DNA of 64,000 nucleotides from Cedecea davisae DSM 4568 (GCF_000412335.2 NZ_KE161030.1:2580526-2644525); one strand, 5' to 3'. Counted from the stretch's first letter, positions 10,317-20,604 are shown. The notes: generated by a model not told the origin, from the letters alone. Program-made: numbers and translations.

Positions 10317-10517
10317 CTAGTCCTGCGGGTCTTCTTCTTCGTCGTCCTCGTCTTCAAAACGTGCGACGACGTTACCGCCGGTATGGGAGGCACGGATTTC
10401 ACTGGCAACAAGAGCGATAGCTTCGCCGCTGCTCATGCCATCGGCCATCAGTTCGTGAATACGATCGACAGCCTGCTGCTGCTGTTCGTGGCTAAGTGCC
10501 GGTAATCCTGAAATCAT
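10317..10517 (-). CDS. yoaH: UPF0181 small protein YoaH
   Basis: The 66-residue soluble protein has the conserved core [20 protein letters not shown] followed by [15 protein letters not shown], then a strongly acidic tail ([13 protein letters not shown]) slightly longer than in E. coli (59 aa). Its function is unknown. It is divergent from pabB, with about 60 bp between the starts, and converges on yoaB with a 21 bp gap. No terminator is obvious in that gap. Confidence 0.92.
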   Translation of the reverse strand: MISGLPALSHEQQQQAVDRIHELMADGMSSGEAIALVASEIRASHTGGNVVARFEDEDDEEEDPQD

Positions 10518-10579
10518 GTTGAACTCCTGTTACATTGCACACTCCGCCATTTTACGCCGCATCCACCTACACCACCAAG

Positions 10580-11947
10580 ATGAAAGTTATGATGTTTCCT
10601 GCTTTTCATGAACTTTGCTGGCAACCCGACGCCGTACAACACTATTTTCGCCCCCTCGCTCATCAACCGTGGGCGATGATGCTGCATTCTGGTTTTGCCG
10701 ACCACCCGCATAACCGTTTTGACATTATGGTGGCAGAGCCGCTTGCCACCCTGGTGACCCGCGGGCAGCAAACCGTTATTGAACAGCATGGCACCACGAC
10801 GACGCACGAAGATTGCCCCCTCGCCCTGCTGCAAAAAACTCTGGACGGTTTCGGACTTAAGGCTCAGCCCCGTCCGGATATTCCGTTTTGCGGCGGCGCG
10901 CTGGGGTTATTGGGTTACGATCTTGGCCGCCGCTTTGAAAAGCTGCCGACATCCGCCGGGCAGGACTTATGCACGCCGGATATGGCGGTGGGCATTTATG
11001 ACTGGGCGCTGATTGCCGACCACCAGTTACAGCGGCTGACGCTGGTAAGCTGGGGAGATATAGACAGCAGGCTTGCGTGGCTCAACTCGCTCTCCGGGCC
11101 TGAGGCAGGCGAACCTTTTCGCCTCACCGGCGAATGGCAGTCGAATATGTCCCGCGAGGAATACGGCGTGAAATTCCGCCGGATTCAGGAATATTTACGC
11201 AGCGGCGACTGCTACCAGGTCAACCTCGCCCAGCGCTTCAGCGTTGGCTATGAGGGCGACGAATGGCAGGCTTTTGAGAAGCTCAACCTGGCAAACGGAG
11301 CGCCTTTCAGCGCATTTTTACGCCTGCCGGAAAGCTGTATTCTTAGCCTTTCTCCGGAGCGCTTTGTGCTGCTGGAAGGTCAACAAATTCAGACTCGTCC
11401 CATCAAAGGAACGTTGCCGCGCCTGCCCAGTCCTGACGCGGATGCAGAACAGGCCCGCAGGCTGGCCAACTCGCCAAAAGATCGCGCCGAAAACCTGATG
11501 ATTGTCGATTTGCTGCGCAACGATATTGGCCGCGTGGCGGTGCCGGGCAGCGTGAAAGTGCCGGAGCTGTTCGTGGTTGAACCCTTCCCTGCGGTTCACC
11601 ATTTGGTTAGCACCATTATCGCCGAACTTCCTGCTACGCTTAGCGCCTGCGATTTGCTTAGGGCCACTTTCCCCGGCGGGTCCATTACCGGGGCGCCAAA
11701 AGTCCGTGCGATGGAAATTATCGAGGAACTTGAGCCGCAGCGCCGCAATGCCTGGTGCGGCAGCATCGGCTACATTAGCTTCTGCGGCAATATGGATACC
11801 AGCATAACCATCCGTACGCTCACGGCAGAAGGCGGGAAATTATACTGCTCTGCCGGAGGCGGTATCGTTGCCGACAGTAACGAAGCGGCGGAATATCAGG
11901 AAACCTTCGATAAAGTTAACCGCATCCTGCCCCTACTGGAGAAATAA
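10580..11947 (+). CDS. pabB: Aminodeoxychorismate synthase component I
   Basis: With PabA glutaminase it converts chorismate to 4-amino-4-deoxychorismate for folate synthesis. The chorismate-binding domain carries SGDCYQVNLAQRF, the PIKGT lysine, SPKDRAENLMIVDLLRNDIGRV and the PGGSITGAPKVRAMEII signature. The start is uncertain. ATG 10580 gives 455 residues (E. coli has 453), but no strong Shine-Dalgarno precedes it. ATGs at 10589 and 10592 have GAAAG in front. An ATG at 10535 looks too early. NudL follows after 3 bp. Confidence 0.95.
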   Translation: MKVMMFPAFHELCWQPDAVQHYFRPLAHQPWAMMLHSGFADHPHNRFDIMVAEPLATLVTRGQQTVIEQHGTTTTHEDCPLALLQKTLDGFGLKAQPRPDIPFCGGALGLLGYDLGRRFEKLPTSAGQDLCTPDMAVGIYDWALIADHQLQRLTLVSWGDIDSRLAWLNSLSGPEAGEPFRLTGEWQSNMSREEYGVKFRRIQEYLRSGDCYQVNLAQRFSVGYEGDEWQAFEKLNLANGAPFSAFLRLPESCILSLSPERFVLLEGQQIQTRPIKGTLPRLPSPDADAEQARRLANSPKDRAENLMIVDLLRNDIGRVAVPGSVKVPELFVVEPFPAVHHLVSTIIAELPATLSACDLLRATFPGGSITGAPKVRAMEIIEELEPQRRNAWCGSIGYISFCGNMDTSITIRTLTAEGGKLYCSAGGGIVADSNEAAEYQETFDKVNRILPLLEK

Positions 11948-11950
11948 TGC

Positions 11951-12547
11951 ATGGCTGGTTCGCCCCTGACGCTGAATGACTTCCTGGCTCGTTTTCAACT
12001 GCTGCGCCCGGCCGCTGCCCTGCCTGTCAGCAATAAACGTCAGGCTGCGGTGCTGGTGCCGATTGTGCGTCGTCCTCAGCCGGGGCTATTACTTACGCAG
12101 CGTTCAATCATGCTGCGTAAACATGCCGGGCAGGTTGCGTTCCCGGGCGGCGCGGTTGACGCCAGCGATAGTTCATTGATTGCCGCTGCGCTGCGAGAAG
12201 CACAGGAAGAAGTCGCCATTCCCCCGGAGGCGGTTGAAGTGATTGGTATTCTCCCGCCGGTAGACAGCGTAACAGGTTTCCAGGTCACGCCGATTGTCGG
12301 CATTATCCCTCCCGATTTACCCTGGCGCGCCAGCGAGGATGAAGTTGCGGCGGTTTTCGAGATGCCGCTGGCCGAAGCGCTTAGCCTGGGCCGCTACCAT
12401 CCGCTGGATATTCATCGCCGGGGCAATGCCCACCGGGTCTGGCTCTCCTGGTATCAGCACTATTTTGTCTGGGGTATGACGGCGGGCATCATTCGCGAGC
12501 TTTCTTTACAAGTAGAGAGCGATCCAGGCGACACTTTAAATCGCTGA
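11951..12547 (+). CDS. nudL: Nudix hydrolase NudL (predicted CoA pyrophosphatase)
   Basis: This 198-residue Nudix protein of the UPF0035/CoA-pyrophosphatase group has the family marker [21 protein letters not shown] followed by the Nudix box ending REAQEEVAI. The usual Gly after EE is Val. It is six residues longer than E. coli NudL. A start at 11951 places it three bases after pabB, so translational coupling is likely. The biological substrate in the cell is not shown by the sequence. Confidence 0.93.
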   Translation: MAGSPLTLNDFLARFQLLRPAAALPVSNKRQAAVLVPIVRRPQPGLLLTQRSIMLRKHAGQVAFPGGAVDASDSSLIAAALREAQEEVAIPPEAVEVIGILPPVDSVTGFQVTPIVGIIPPDLPWRASEDEVAAVFEMPLAEALSLGRYHPLDIHRRGNAHRVWLSWYQHYFVWGMTAGIIRELSLQVESDPGDTLNR

Positions 12548-12730
12548 AAATGGCTATATTAAAAGGACATAAAGGCCATAAACTGCCTGCTATTAGGTGG
12601 TTTATCGTTAAGCATTAGTTTAAATCATGTGAATAGTTTCCTGGTGGAAGCAATAAATTTTTAAACTAGCGCATAGCCATTTCAAAGCATCATGTTCCAT
12701 GAAACAGGGTGCTATCAGAGGAGTTCCAGA

Positions 12731-14095
12731 GTGATTAGTATATTCGACATGTTCAAAGTCGGCATCGGGCCATCCAGCTCCCATACCGTCGGGCCGATGA
12801 AAGCCGGGAAACAGTTTGTCGATGACCTGGTCGAAAAAGGATTGCTGGACGCCACCACCCGCATTGCGGTGGACGTCTACGGTTCCCTTTCCCTCACGGG
12901 TAAAGGCCACCATACCGATATCGCCATTATTATGGGCCTTGCCGGTAACCAGCCTGACAACGTTGATATCGACTCCATTCCCGCGTTTATCCGCGATGTC
13001 GAAGCCCGTGGCCGCCTGCTGATTGCTCAAGGCCGCCATGAAGTCGACTTCCCGCAGGATAACGGCATGCGCTTTCGCAGCGACAACCTGCCGCTGCACG
13101 AAAACGGCATGCAGATCCACGCCTATAGCGGCGATAAAGAGATCTACAGCAAAACTTATTACTCCATCGGCGGCGGTTTTATCGTTGATGAAGAGCATTT
13201 TGGTAAGGACTCGGTAAACGAAGTCAGCGTGCCTTATCCGTTCAACTCCGCGCAGGAAATGCTCGATCACTGTAAAGAGACCGGCCTTTCGCTCTCCGGC
13301 ATGATAATGCAGAACGAACTGGCGCTGCACAGCCGCCAGGAGATTGACGATTATTTCGCTAATATCTGGCAGACCATGCGCGCCTGTATCGACCGCGGCG
13401 TTAACACCGAAGGCGTGCTGCCTGGCCCGCTGCGCGTGCCGCGTCGTGCTTCTGCGCTGCGTCGCCTGCTGGTATCCAGCGATAAACTCTCCAGCGACCC
13501 GATGAACGTTGTGGACTGGGTAAACATGTTTGCCCTGGCGGTTAACGAAGAAAACGCCGCCGGTGGCCGCGTGGTCACAGCCCCGACCAACGGTGCATGC
13601 GGTATCGTTCCTGCGGTGCTGGCCTATTACGACCACTTTATCGAACCGGTCACACCTGACGCCTGGACCCGTTATTTCCTCGCCTCCGGCGCAATCGGCG
13701 TGCTGTACAAAATGAACGCTTCGATTTCCGGTGCCGAAGTGGGCTGCCAGGGTGAAGTCGGCGTAGCCTGCTCAATGGCGGCCGCAGGCCTCGCGGAACT
13801 GCTTGGCGCAAGCCCGGAGCAGGTGTGCGTGGCGGCAGAAATTGGCATGGAGCACAACTTAGGTCTGACCTGCGACCCTGTTGCCGGGCAGGTACAGGTG
13901 CCGTGCATCGAACGTAACGCCATTGCGTCGGTTAAGGCTATCAACGCCACGCGTATGGCAATGCGCCGCACCAGCGCCCCACGCGTTTCCCTCGATAAGG
14001 TTATCGAGACGATGTACGAAACAGGTAAAGACATGAACGCCAAATACCGCGAAACCTCCCGCGGCGGTCTGGCGATTAAGGTGCAGTGCGACTAA
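12731..14095 (+). CDS. sdaA: L-serine ammonia-lyase 1 (L-serine deaminase I)
   Basis: SdaA deaminates L-serine to pyruvate using an oxygen-sensitive 4Fe-4S cluster. The 454-residue product equals E. coli SdaA. It has the N-terminal beta domain with GIGPSSSHTVGPM and the alpha domain with GACGIVPA, GCQGEVGVACSMAA and LTCDPVAGQVQVPCIERNA, which hold the conserved cysteines. GTG at 12731 was chosen because AGAGGAG lies eight bases before it and MISIFDMFKVG is the family N-terminus. An ATG at 12692 would add 13 non-conserved residues. About 180 bp of AT-rich leader separates it from nudL. Confidence 0.97.
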   Translation: MISIFDMFKVGIGPSSSHTVGPMKAGKQFVDDLVEKGLLDATTRIAVDVYGSLSLTGKGHHTDIAIIMGLAGNQPDNVDIDSIPAFIRDVEARGRLLIAQGRHEVDFPQDNGMRFRSDNLPLHENGMQIHAYSGDKEIYSKTYYSIGGGFIVDEEHFGKDSVNEVSVPYPFNSAQEMLDHCKETGLSLSGMIMQNELALHSRQEIDDYFANIWQTMRACIDRGVNTEGVLPGPLRVPRRASALRRLLVSSDKLSSDPMNVVDWVNMFALAVNEENAAGGRVVTAPTNGACGIVPAVLAYYDHFIEPVTPDAWTRYFLASGAIGVLYKMNASISGAEVGCQGEVGVACSMAAAGLAELLGASPEQVCVAAEIGMEHNLGLTCDPVAGQVQVPCIERNAIASVKAINATRMAMRRTSAPRVSLDKVIETMYETGKDMNAKYRETSRGGLAIKVQCD

Positions 14096-14102
14096 TCCCC
14101 CA

Positions 14103-14128
14103 GGCCCTCCCTTTCGGGAGGGCCTTTT
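14103..14128 (+). terminator. Rho-independent terminator of sdaA
   Basis: GGCCCTCCC (14103-14111) and GGGAGGGCC (14116-14124) form a nine-pair stem with a TTTC loop, followed by TTTT. It starts seven bases past the sdaA stop. Confidence 0.92.
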
Positions 14129-14269
14129 ACCACCCGTACTCACGTCATTCCCTCAGCGGCGCTTTTTCCCCATTTCGCCCCCTTTATTTCTTTGCCACCC
14201 TGATATCCCACTACACTTTGATGATAACGTTACGCATCACAAATTGCGGCGAACACCAGGGACACACGG

Positions 14270-15868
14270 ATGCAAACGGCACAGAGGATTATTTCTGACT
14301 ATCGCCGCAGGCGAGTTATTGTCTGTGCCACACTGGCCATTATGGTTTTGCTGGTCACGCTTGGCGTGAGGTATGTCACCGAGCGCAATCTTAATGAGCA
14401 ACGAATCACCCAGTTTAACCAGCGCATCATTACTACCCTTGATACCCTCCTCTCGCCGCTAAATTCCGTGAGTGATGACGTGATGCAGATGGTGGGATCC
14501 CGCTGCGAAGACGCACAGTTAAAAATCCGCGAGCATGCGGCAAAAATGCAAACGGTACGCGCCATCGGCCTAATTAAAGACGGGATACTTTATTGCTCCA
14601 GTATTTACGGTTCGCGAAACGTTGCCATCCACCAGCTGCACGCCAGGCTGCCGTCCACTACCCCGCTGCTTTTTCTATCGCGTGACAGCTCATTGCTGAA
14701 GGGGACGCCGGTGCTTATTTACTGGCGGCCGCTGGCAGGCCAAACGGCCGATGGCGTGATGCTTATCGTCAATATCCAGATGCTAACCAGTTTAGTGCTC
14801 AAACCCGAGCACCCGTGGGTTACCCGGGCGATGCTGAATGTTGAAGACTCGCATCTGGAATACGGTGCGGGTCTGGACGGCGAAATTAAGCTCGCCGACG
14901 GAGAAGTGATGCACCGAACGGCATCACACCTTTACCCATACTCAATCACCGCAATTGGCCCTTCGCCAAATAGCCTGACGCTCGAAAACCTGCCGGGGCA
15001 ACTCCCGCTGGCGCTGCTCCTCAGCCTGCTGGTGGGCTACATCGCCTGGCTTGCTACGGCTAACCGTATGAGTTTTTCATGGGAGATAAATCTCGGCCTG
15101 GCCGCACGCGAGTTTGAAGTATTTTGCCAGCCGCTCGTCAGCGCGCGCGATTTGCAATGTGTTGGCGTAGAGCTGCTATTACGCTGGAATAACCCGCGCC
15201 AGGGCTGGATTTCTCCTGAGGTCTTTATTCCGCTAGCCGAGCAGCAGGAACTGATCGCCCCACTTACCCGCTTTGTTCTGGACGAAGCGGTGAAAAACCT
15301 CGACCTATTCCCAAAATCATCGCAGTTCCACATCGGGCTTAACGTCGCCGCCAGCCATTTCCACGACGGAGCGATTATCGATGATTTAAAACGGTATTGG
15401 TTCCCAGCCCGCCCGATACAAAAATTAACTCTTGAGCTTACCGAGCGAAACGCCTTGCCGGAGATGGATCATCGCGTAGTGAATGAGCTGCACCAGTTGG
15501 GAATCGATCTGGCGATTGACGACTTCGGCACCGGGCATAGCTCGCTGGCCTATCTCGAAACGCTCATTCCAAACGTGCTGAAGATAGACAAGTCGTTTAC
15601 CGCCGCCATCGGTACCGACGCGGTGAACTCCACGGTAACGGATATTATTATTGCTCTGGGGCAAAGGCTGGGTATTGATTTAGTGGCGGAAGGCGTGGAG
15701 ACGCAGCAGCAGGCGGACTATTTGCGCCGCAATGGCGTGACGGTGTTGCAGGGTTTTTTATATGCGAAACCAATGCCGTTGCAGGATTTTGCCCGTTGGC
15801 TCGAGGGCAACTCGCCGCCGCCCCCTCGCCACGAAGACCGGACTATTCCGGCCTTCCCTCAAGGCTAA
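14270..15868 (+). CDS. pdeD: Cyclic di-GMP phosphodiesterase, CSS/EAL type (PdeD)
   Basis: This 532-residue inner-membrane enzyme should hydrolyse c-di-GMP to pGpG. Transmembrane helix 1 (about 15-36) and helix 2 (about 245-265) flank a periplasmic CSS domain with Cys79 and the Cys-Ser-Ser motif at 109-111, which in this family senses redox through DsbA/DsbB. The cytoplasmic EAL domain has ELL in place of EAL (301-303). Asn358, Glu389, DDFGTG (417-422), Lys441, Glu474 and Glu477 are all present, so activity is expected. The length equals E. coli PdeD (YoaD). Confidence 0.94.
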   Translation: MQTAQRIISDYRRRRVIVCATLAIMVLLVTLGVRYVTERNLNEQRITQFNQRIITTLDTLLSPLNSVSDDVMQMVGSRCEDAQLKIREHAAKMQTVRAIGLIKDGILYCSSIYGSRNVAIHQLHARLPSTTPLLFLSRDSSLLKGTPVLIYWRPLAGQTADGVMLIVNIQMLTSLVLKPEHPWVTRAMLNVEDSHLEYGAGLDGEIKLADGEVMHRTASHLYPYSITAIGPSPNSLTLENLPGQLPLALLLSLLVGYIAWLATANRMSFSWEINLGLAAREFEVFCQPLVSARDLQCVGVELLLRWNNPRQGWISPEVFIPLAEQQELIAPLTRFVLDEAVKNLDLFPKSSQFHIGLNVAASHFHDGAIIDDLKRYWFPARPIQKLTLELTERNALPEMDHRVVNELHQLGIDLAIDDFGTGHSSLAYLETLIPNVLKIDKSFTAAIGTDAVNSTVTDIIIALGQRLGIDLVAEGVETQQQADYLRRNGVTVLQGFLYAKPMPLQDFARWLEGNSPPPPRHEDRTIPAFPQG

Positions 15869-17431
15869 TTACTCTTCTTCATCCTCGTGTGGAGAACGTT
15901 CTTTCTCCACCCGCACCAGATCAACGCGATAATCATTCACTTCAATGATTTGGATGCGCAGCGGCGGAACTTCCACCACATCACCCTGTTTCGGGATGTG
16001 TCCATTCACCGCGATAACCAGACCGGCGATAGAGGCAATATCCTCCTCGTTATGGATCAGTCGGGGAATGTCCAGGCGCTGCTGCAACGCGTGCAGATCG
16101 GTGGAACCTTTTACCAGCCAGCCGTCTCCGTCGCGAATGATTTCCGGCGTCTCATCGGCATCCGGGAATTCCCCTGCGATGGCTTCCAGTACGTCCAGAG
16201 GCGTAACCAGCCCCTGCACCACGCCAAATTCGTCGTTGACGATAACAAAGCTGCCGCGAGCGCGACGCAGTACGCCGAGCAGGTTGATCGGATCCAGCGT
16301 TTCCGGCACGACAATAGCCGGTGACTGCGCGGCAATCGCCGCCACATCAGCGCCTTCATCCAGAGCAACCAGCAGCTCTTTGGCACGCACAATGCCGATA
16401 ATTTCGTCCAGTTCGCCCCGGCACACGGGGAAGAGGCTGTGCGGTGACTCCAGAAGCTGGGCACGGATTTCAGGAATACTTTTCGAGGCGTCAACCCAGG
16501 ATATCTCACCGCGCGGCGTCATGATGCTGCGCAGGGAGCGAGAGGCCAGCGTCAGCACGCCGTTTATCATGTAGCGCTCTTCTTCAGCGAAGGACTCCGC
16601 TTCGATTGGCGTCATGGCTTTGCTGTCTTCGCGATTCTGCACACGTTCCTGACGCTTGCCGCTCATCATGCGCAAAATCGCGTCAGCCGTACGGGCACGC
16701 AGCGGCAGGTTGGACTGATGGCGAATAAAGTTGCGGCGCGCAATCTGGTTAAACAACTCAATAATGATTGAGAAGCCAATTGCCGCGTACAGGTAACCTT
16801 TCGGAATATGGAAACCAAAGCCTTCCGCGACCAGGCTTAAACCAATCATCAGCAGGAAGCTCAGACAGAGCACAACCACGGTCGGATGTTGGTTCACAAA
16901 GTTGGTCAGCGGCTTCGACGCCAGCAGCATCACGCCCATAGCAATGACAACCGCGGCCATCATCACCGGCAGATGGTTAACCATACCCACGGCGGTGATA
17001 ACCGCATCGAGGGAGAAGACCGCATCCAGCACCACAATTTGCAGCACCACCACCCAAAAGCTGGCGTAGCCTTTACCGTGGCCACCATCGTGCTGGCGGT
17101 TTTCAAGCCGCTCGTGCAGCTCGGTCGTCGCCTTAAACAACAGGAAGAGACCGCCCACCAGCATAATTAAATCACGCCCGGAGAAGGTCACGTCCGCAAC
17201 GCTAAACAGCGGCTGGGTAAGGGTCACCATCCATGAGATCAGCGACAGCAGCCCCAGTCGCATAAACAGCGCCAGCGACAGGCCAATAAGTCGCGCCTTA
17301 TCGCGCTGCTTTGGCGGAAGTTTATCCGCAAGAATGGCGATAAAGACCAGGTTGTCGATACCCAGCACAATTTCCAGCACCACCAGCGTAAGCAAACCGA
17401 CCCAGATTTGCGGGTCCATTAACAATTCCAT
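15869..17431 (-). CDS. yoaE: TerC family membrane protein with CBS and CorC domains (YoaE)
   Basis: The 520-residue protein has an N-terminal TerC-type membrane domain with about seven helices (about 10-235) containing [15 protein letters not shown] and [18 protein letters not shown], whose acidic residues are typical of the family. Two CBS modules follow (about 295-420), then a CorC_HlyC domain (about 435-520). TerC relatives are linked to metal handling, but its substrate is unknown. The start at 17431 has AGGAG six bases upstream. An earlier start 27 bp upstream lacks this. It abuts pdeD tail to tail with no gap. Confidence 0.94.
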   Translation of the reverse strand: MELLMDPQIWVGLLTLVVLEIVLGIDNLVFIAILADKLPPKQRDKARLIGLSLALFMRLGLLSLISWMVTLTQPLFSVADVTFSGRDLIMLVGGLFLLFKATTELHERLENRQHDGGHGKGYASFWVVVLQIVVLDAVFSLDAVITAVGMVNHLPVMMAAVVIAMGVMLLASKPLTNFVNQHPTVVVLCLSFLLMIGLSLVAEGFGFHIPKGYLYAAIGFSIIIELFNQIARRNFIRHQSNLPLRARTADAILRMMSGKRQERVQNREDSKAMTPIEAESFAEEERYMINGVLTLASRSLRSIMTPRGEISWVDASKSIPEIRAQLLESPHSLFPVCRGELDEIIGIVRAKELLVALDEGADVAAIAAQSPAIVVPETLDPINLLGVLRRARGSFVIVNDEFGVVQGLVTPLDVLEAIAGEFPDADETPEIIRDGDGWLVKGSTDLHALQQRLDIPRLIHNEEDIASIAGLVIAVNGHIPKQGDVVEVPPLRIQIIEVNDYRVDLVRVEKERSPHEDEEE

Positions 17432-17906
17432 GTCAGGCTCCTGGTTGTGATGTGACAAATCGGCATCCCGTCAAATGAGGGCGCGAAGTGGCTAATTAAC
17501 TGTGTTTTCGGGCGCGAAACGCCTCTGAGATGGGGGGATTTAACGATCCCGGCAGTGAAAAGACGTCGGTGACGGTCCATACGGTGGGCTACTGCCCTCT
17601 ACTCCTGAAAATTAATCGGACGCTAACATTATCAAAGGAAAACGGGTTTTGGCAAAGATTTACCTCTCTTTGCAATTTTTTTGCAACTTACGCTGACCAT
17701 ATTTTACAGCGTAATTGTTCGCATCCGTAACAAAGTTAAATTACGGATCTTCATCACATAAATTATTTTTTCACTGTCTAAAATAATTCCGGCAAATGGT
17801 TTGTTCTTTTTTGAACGTGTTATCTGAATCGATTCGCTAAGAGCGACTCCGAAACACCACCGCACCCTTCAAGGGGTGATGTAATGACAAAAACAGGAGG
17901 TAGCAA
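17432..17906. promoter_or_regulatory. Divergent yoaE / manXYZ intergenic region (475 bp)
   Basis: No gene is seen. The half near yoaE is GC-richer and holds small hairpins such as GGGCAGTAGCCC on the minus strand. The half near manX is AT-rich and holds the CRP-like and Mlc-like sites and the manX leader. The E. coli manX promoter region is closely similar from about 17740 onward, including CTGAATCGATTCG. Confidence 0.75.
17761..17788 (+). promoter_or_regulatory. Putative Mlc operator of manXYZ with adjacent CRP half-site
   Basis: The arms AATTATTTT (17761-17769) and AAAATAATT (17780-17788) form a perfect nine-base inverted repeat, matching the location and form of the E. coli manX Mlc site. 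Immediately upstream, ATCACA at about 17752-17757 fits one half of a CRP site. Mlc would repress manXYZ when glucose/mannose PTS flux is low. Confidence 0.65.
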
Positions 17907-18869
17907 GTGACTATTGCTATTGTCATAGGCACACATGGCTGGGCAGCGGAACAATTGCTGAAAACCGCCGAAATGCTATTGGGCGAACAGGAAAACGTTG
18001 GCTGGATAGATTTCGTCCCGGGTGAAAATGCTGAAACCCTAATCGAGAAATATAACGCTCAGCTGGAGAAACTCGACACCAGCAAAGGCGTGTTATTCCT
18101 CGTGGATACCTGGGGGGGCAGCCCGTTTAACGCGGCAAGCCGAATCGTTGTGGATAAAGAGCATTACGAAGTGGTCGCCGGGGTTAACATCCCGATGCTG
18201 GTAGAAACGCTGATGTCGCGCGACGACAACCCAACCTTCGACGACCTGGTCGCCCACGCGGTAGAAACGGGCCGTGAAGGCGTGAAGGCGCTGAAAGCTA
18301 AAGTGCAGGAAAAAGCCGCTCCGCCAGCTGCTCCCGCGCCAAAAGCTGCCGCACCGGTTAAACCCATGGGGCCAAATGACTACATGAATATTGGCCTCGC
18401 GCGTATCGATGACCGCCTGATTCATGGCCAGGTCGCCACCCGCTGGACCAAAGAAACCAACGTCACCCGCATCATCGTGGTAAGCGATGAGGTCGCGGCC
18501 GATACGGTTCGTAAAACGCTGCTGACCCAGGTCGCGCCTCCTGGCGTAACCGCGCACGTTGTCGACGTGGCGAAGATGATCCGCGTTTACAACAACCCGA
18601 AATATGCAGGCGATCGCGTGATGCTGCTGTTTACCAACCCTACCGATGTTGAGCGCGTCGTGGAAGGCGGCGTAAAAATCACCTCCGTCAATATCGGCGG
18701 CATGGCATTCCGCCAGGGTAAAACCCAGGTGAATAACGCTATTTCCGTGGATGAAAAAGATATCGAAGCTTTCAAAAAACTGAACCAACGCGGTATCGAA
18801 CTTGAAGCGCGTAAAGTCTCTTCCGATCAAAAACTGAAAATGATGGATCTGATCGCTAAAGTTAAATGA
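17907..18869 (+). CDS. manX: Mannose PTS EIIAB component
   Basis: This soluble phosphotransfer protein passes phosphate from HPr to the sugar carried by ManYZ. The 320-residue product has EIIA (1-130) with active His10 (GTHGW), an Ala/Pro-rich flexible linker (about 133-155), and EIIB (156-320) with active His173 (DDRLIHGQVATRW). The GTG start has a perfect AGGAGG seven bases upstream. It is the first gene of manXYZ and probably uses the Mlc/CRP-controlled promoter upstream. Confidence 0.97.
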   Translation: MTIAIVIGTHGWAAEQLLKTAEMLLGEQENVGWIDFVPGENAETLIEKYNAQLEKLDTSKGVLFLVDTWGGSPFNAASRIVVDKEHYEVVAGVNIPMLVETLMSRDDNPTFDDLVAHAVETGREGVKALKAKVQEKAAPPAAPAPKAAAPVKPMGPNDYMNIGLARIDDRLIHGQVATRWTKETNVTRIIVVSDEVAADTVRKTLLTQVAPPGVTAHVVDVAKMIRVYNNPKYAGDRVMLLFTNPTDVERVVEGGVKITSVNIGGMAFRQGKTQVNNAISVDEKDIEAFKKLNQRGIELEARKVSSDQKLKMMDLIAKVK

Positions 18870-18932
18870 TTTTAATTACTTACTATATTGCTCAGATTTC
18901 ACACATAAGTCATCGTCAATAGGAGAAGTACA

Positions 18933-19730
18933 ATGGAGATTACCACTCTTCAGATTGTGCTGGTGTTTGTCGTAGCCTGTATCGCCGGTATGGAGTCGGT
19001 GCTCGATGAATTTCAGTTCCACCGTCCGCTTATCGCCTGTACCTTAATTGGCGCCGTACTCGGCGACATGAAAACCGGCATCATCATCGGCGGTACGCTG
19101 GAAATGATCGCCCTGGGCTGGATGAACATCGGTGCAGCCGTAGCGCCCGATGCCGCTCTGGCATCTATTATCTCAACCATCCTGGTTATTGCCGGTCACC
19201 AAAGCATTGGGGCGGGTATCGCACTGGCTATTCCGCTTGCCGCGGCAGGCCAGGTACTGACCATTATTGTTCGTACTATCACCGTAGGTTTCCAGCACGC
19301 AGCGGATAAGGCAGCCAATAACGGCAACCTGACGGCGCTTTCCTGGATCCACGTTTCCTCTCTGTTCCTGCAGGCTATGCGTATCGCTATTCCGGCGGTT
19401 ATCGTGGCGATTTCCGTAGGCACCAGCGAAGTCCAGAACATGCTGAACGCCATTCCTGAAGTGGTGACCAGCGGTCTGAACATCGCCGGCGGTATGATTG
19501 TGGTTGTCGGTTATGCGATGGTCATCAACATGATGCGCGCAGGCTACCTGATGCCGTTCTTCTACCTCGGTTTCGTTACCGCGGCGTTCACCAACTTCAA
19601 CCTGGTGGCGCTGGGCGTGATTGGCGCAGTGATGGCCATTCTCTACATCCAGCTGAGCCCGAAATATAACCGTAGCGCGGGTGCTCCACAGGCCGCTGCC
19701 GCTAACGATCTTGATAACGAACTGGACTAA
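18933..19730 (+). CDS. manY: Mannose PTS EIIC permease
   Basis: This membrane subunit of 265 residues forms, with ManZ, the channel for mannose, glucose, glucosamine and related sugars. It is made of many hydrophobic helices. GGTLEMIALGWMNIGAAVAPDAALASIIST is the conserved EIIC-Man core. A GGAG site lies ten bases before the ATG. There is a 63 bp gap from manX, and manZ follows 12 bp after the stop. E. coli ManY and ManZ are also a phage lambda DNA-injection and bacteriocin target. Confidence 0.97.
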   Translation: MEITTLQIVLVFVVACIAGMESVLDEFQFHRPLIACTLIGAVLGDMKTGIIIGGTLEMIALGWMNIGAAVAPDAALASIISTILVIAGHQSIGAGIALAIPLAAAGQVLTIIVRTITVGFQHAADKAANNGNLTALSWIHVSSLFLQAMRIAIPAVIVAISVGTSEVQNMLNAIPEVVTSGLNIAGGMIVVVGYAMVINMMRAGYLMPFFYLGFVTAAFTNFNLVALGVIGAVMAILYIQLSPKYNRSAGAPQAAAANDLDNELD

Positions 19731-19742
19731 CAGGTGAGCGAA

Positions 19743-20594
19743 ATGGTTGATACCACTAAATTAGCGACTGAGAAGAAAATCACGCAAAGCGATATCCGTG
19801 GCGTATTCCTGCGTTCCAACCTGTTCCAGGGTTCATGGAACTTCGAACGTATGCAGGCGCTGGGCTTCTGCTTCTGTATGGTTCCGGTTATCAAGCGTTT
19901 GTACCCGGAAAACAACGAAGAGCGCCGCCAGGCGATTAAACGTCACCTTGAGTTCTTCAACACCCACCCTTACGTTGCGGCCCCTGTACTGGGCGTTACG
20001 CTGGCGATGGAAGAACAGCGTGCCAACGGCGCGGAGATCGACGATGGTGCCATCAACGGTATCAAAGTCGGTTTGATGGGGCCGCTGGCCGGTGTCGGTG
20101 ACCCTATCTTCTGGGGCACCGTGCGTCCGGTATTCGCCGCCCTCGGCGCGGGTATCGCGATGAGCGGCAGCCTGCTCGGCCCGCTGCTGTTCTTTATCCT
20201 GTTCAACGCGGTACGCCTGCTGACCCGCTACTACGGCGTGGCCTACGGCTACCGTAAAGGTGTCGATATCGTTAAAGATATGGGCGGTGGCTTCCTGCAA
20301 AAACTGACGGAAGGGGCGTCAATCCTCGGCCTGTTTGTCATGGGGGCGTTGGTTAACAAGTGGACCCACGTTAACATCCCGCTGGTGGTGTCGAAAATCA
20401 CCGACCAGACCGGGGCGGTAAAAGTGACCACCGTGCAGACAATCCTTGACCAGCTGATGCCGGGTCTGGTGCCGCTGCTGCTGACCTTCGCCTGTATGTG
20501 GCTGCTGCGCAAAAAGGTCAACGCGCTGTGGATCATTATGGGCTTCTTCGTCATCGGTATTGTCGGTTACGCTATCGGCCTGCTGGGTCTGTAA
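19743..20594 (+). CDS. manZ: Mannose PTS EIID component
   Basis: The 283-residue partner of ManY has the EIID signatures [32 protein letters not shown] and [21 protein letters not shown], with C-terminal membrane helices. The start ATG 19743 is preceded by AGGTGAG five bases upstream. An in-frame GTG nine bases upstream is possible but overlaps that ribosome site. It is the last gene of the operon and a strong terminator follows. Confidence 0.96.
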   Translation: MVDTTKLATEKKITQSDIRGVFLRSNLFQGSWNFERMQALGFCFCMVPVIKRLYPENNEERRQAIKRHLEFFNTHPYVAAPVLGVTLAMEEQRANGAEIDDGAINGIKVGLMGPLAGVGDPIFWGTVRPVFAALGAGIAMSGSLLGPLLFFILFNAVRLLTRYYGVAYGYRKGVDIVKDMGGGFLQKLTEGASILGLFVMGALVNKWTHVNIPLVVSKITDQTGAVKVTTVQTILDQLMPGLVPLLLTFACMWLLRKKVNALWIIMGFFVIGIVGYAIGLLGL

Positions 20595-20604
20595 TCGGTT
20601 TTTA

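Noticed and set aside
12620-13636. 338-codon minus-strand ORF opposite sdaA
   Set aside because: It overlaps the conserved serine deaminase gene entirely apart from a short upstream part, and its translation shows no known family features.
17460-17620. Possible riboswitch in the yoaE leader, since TerC-family genes can have yybP-ykoY elements
   Set aside because: The hallmark GGGGAGTAG and GGCGAGACC blocks seen in the mntP leader are absent. Only generic small hairpins are present.
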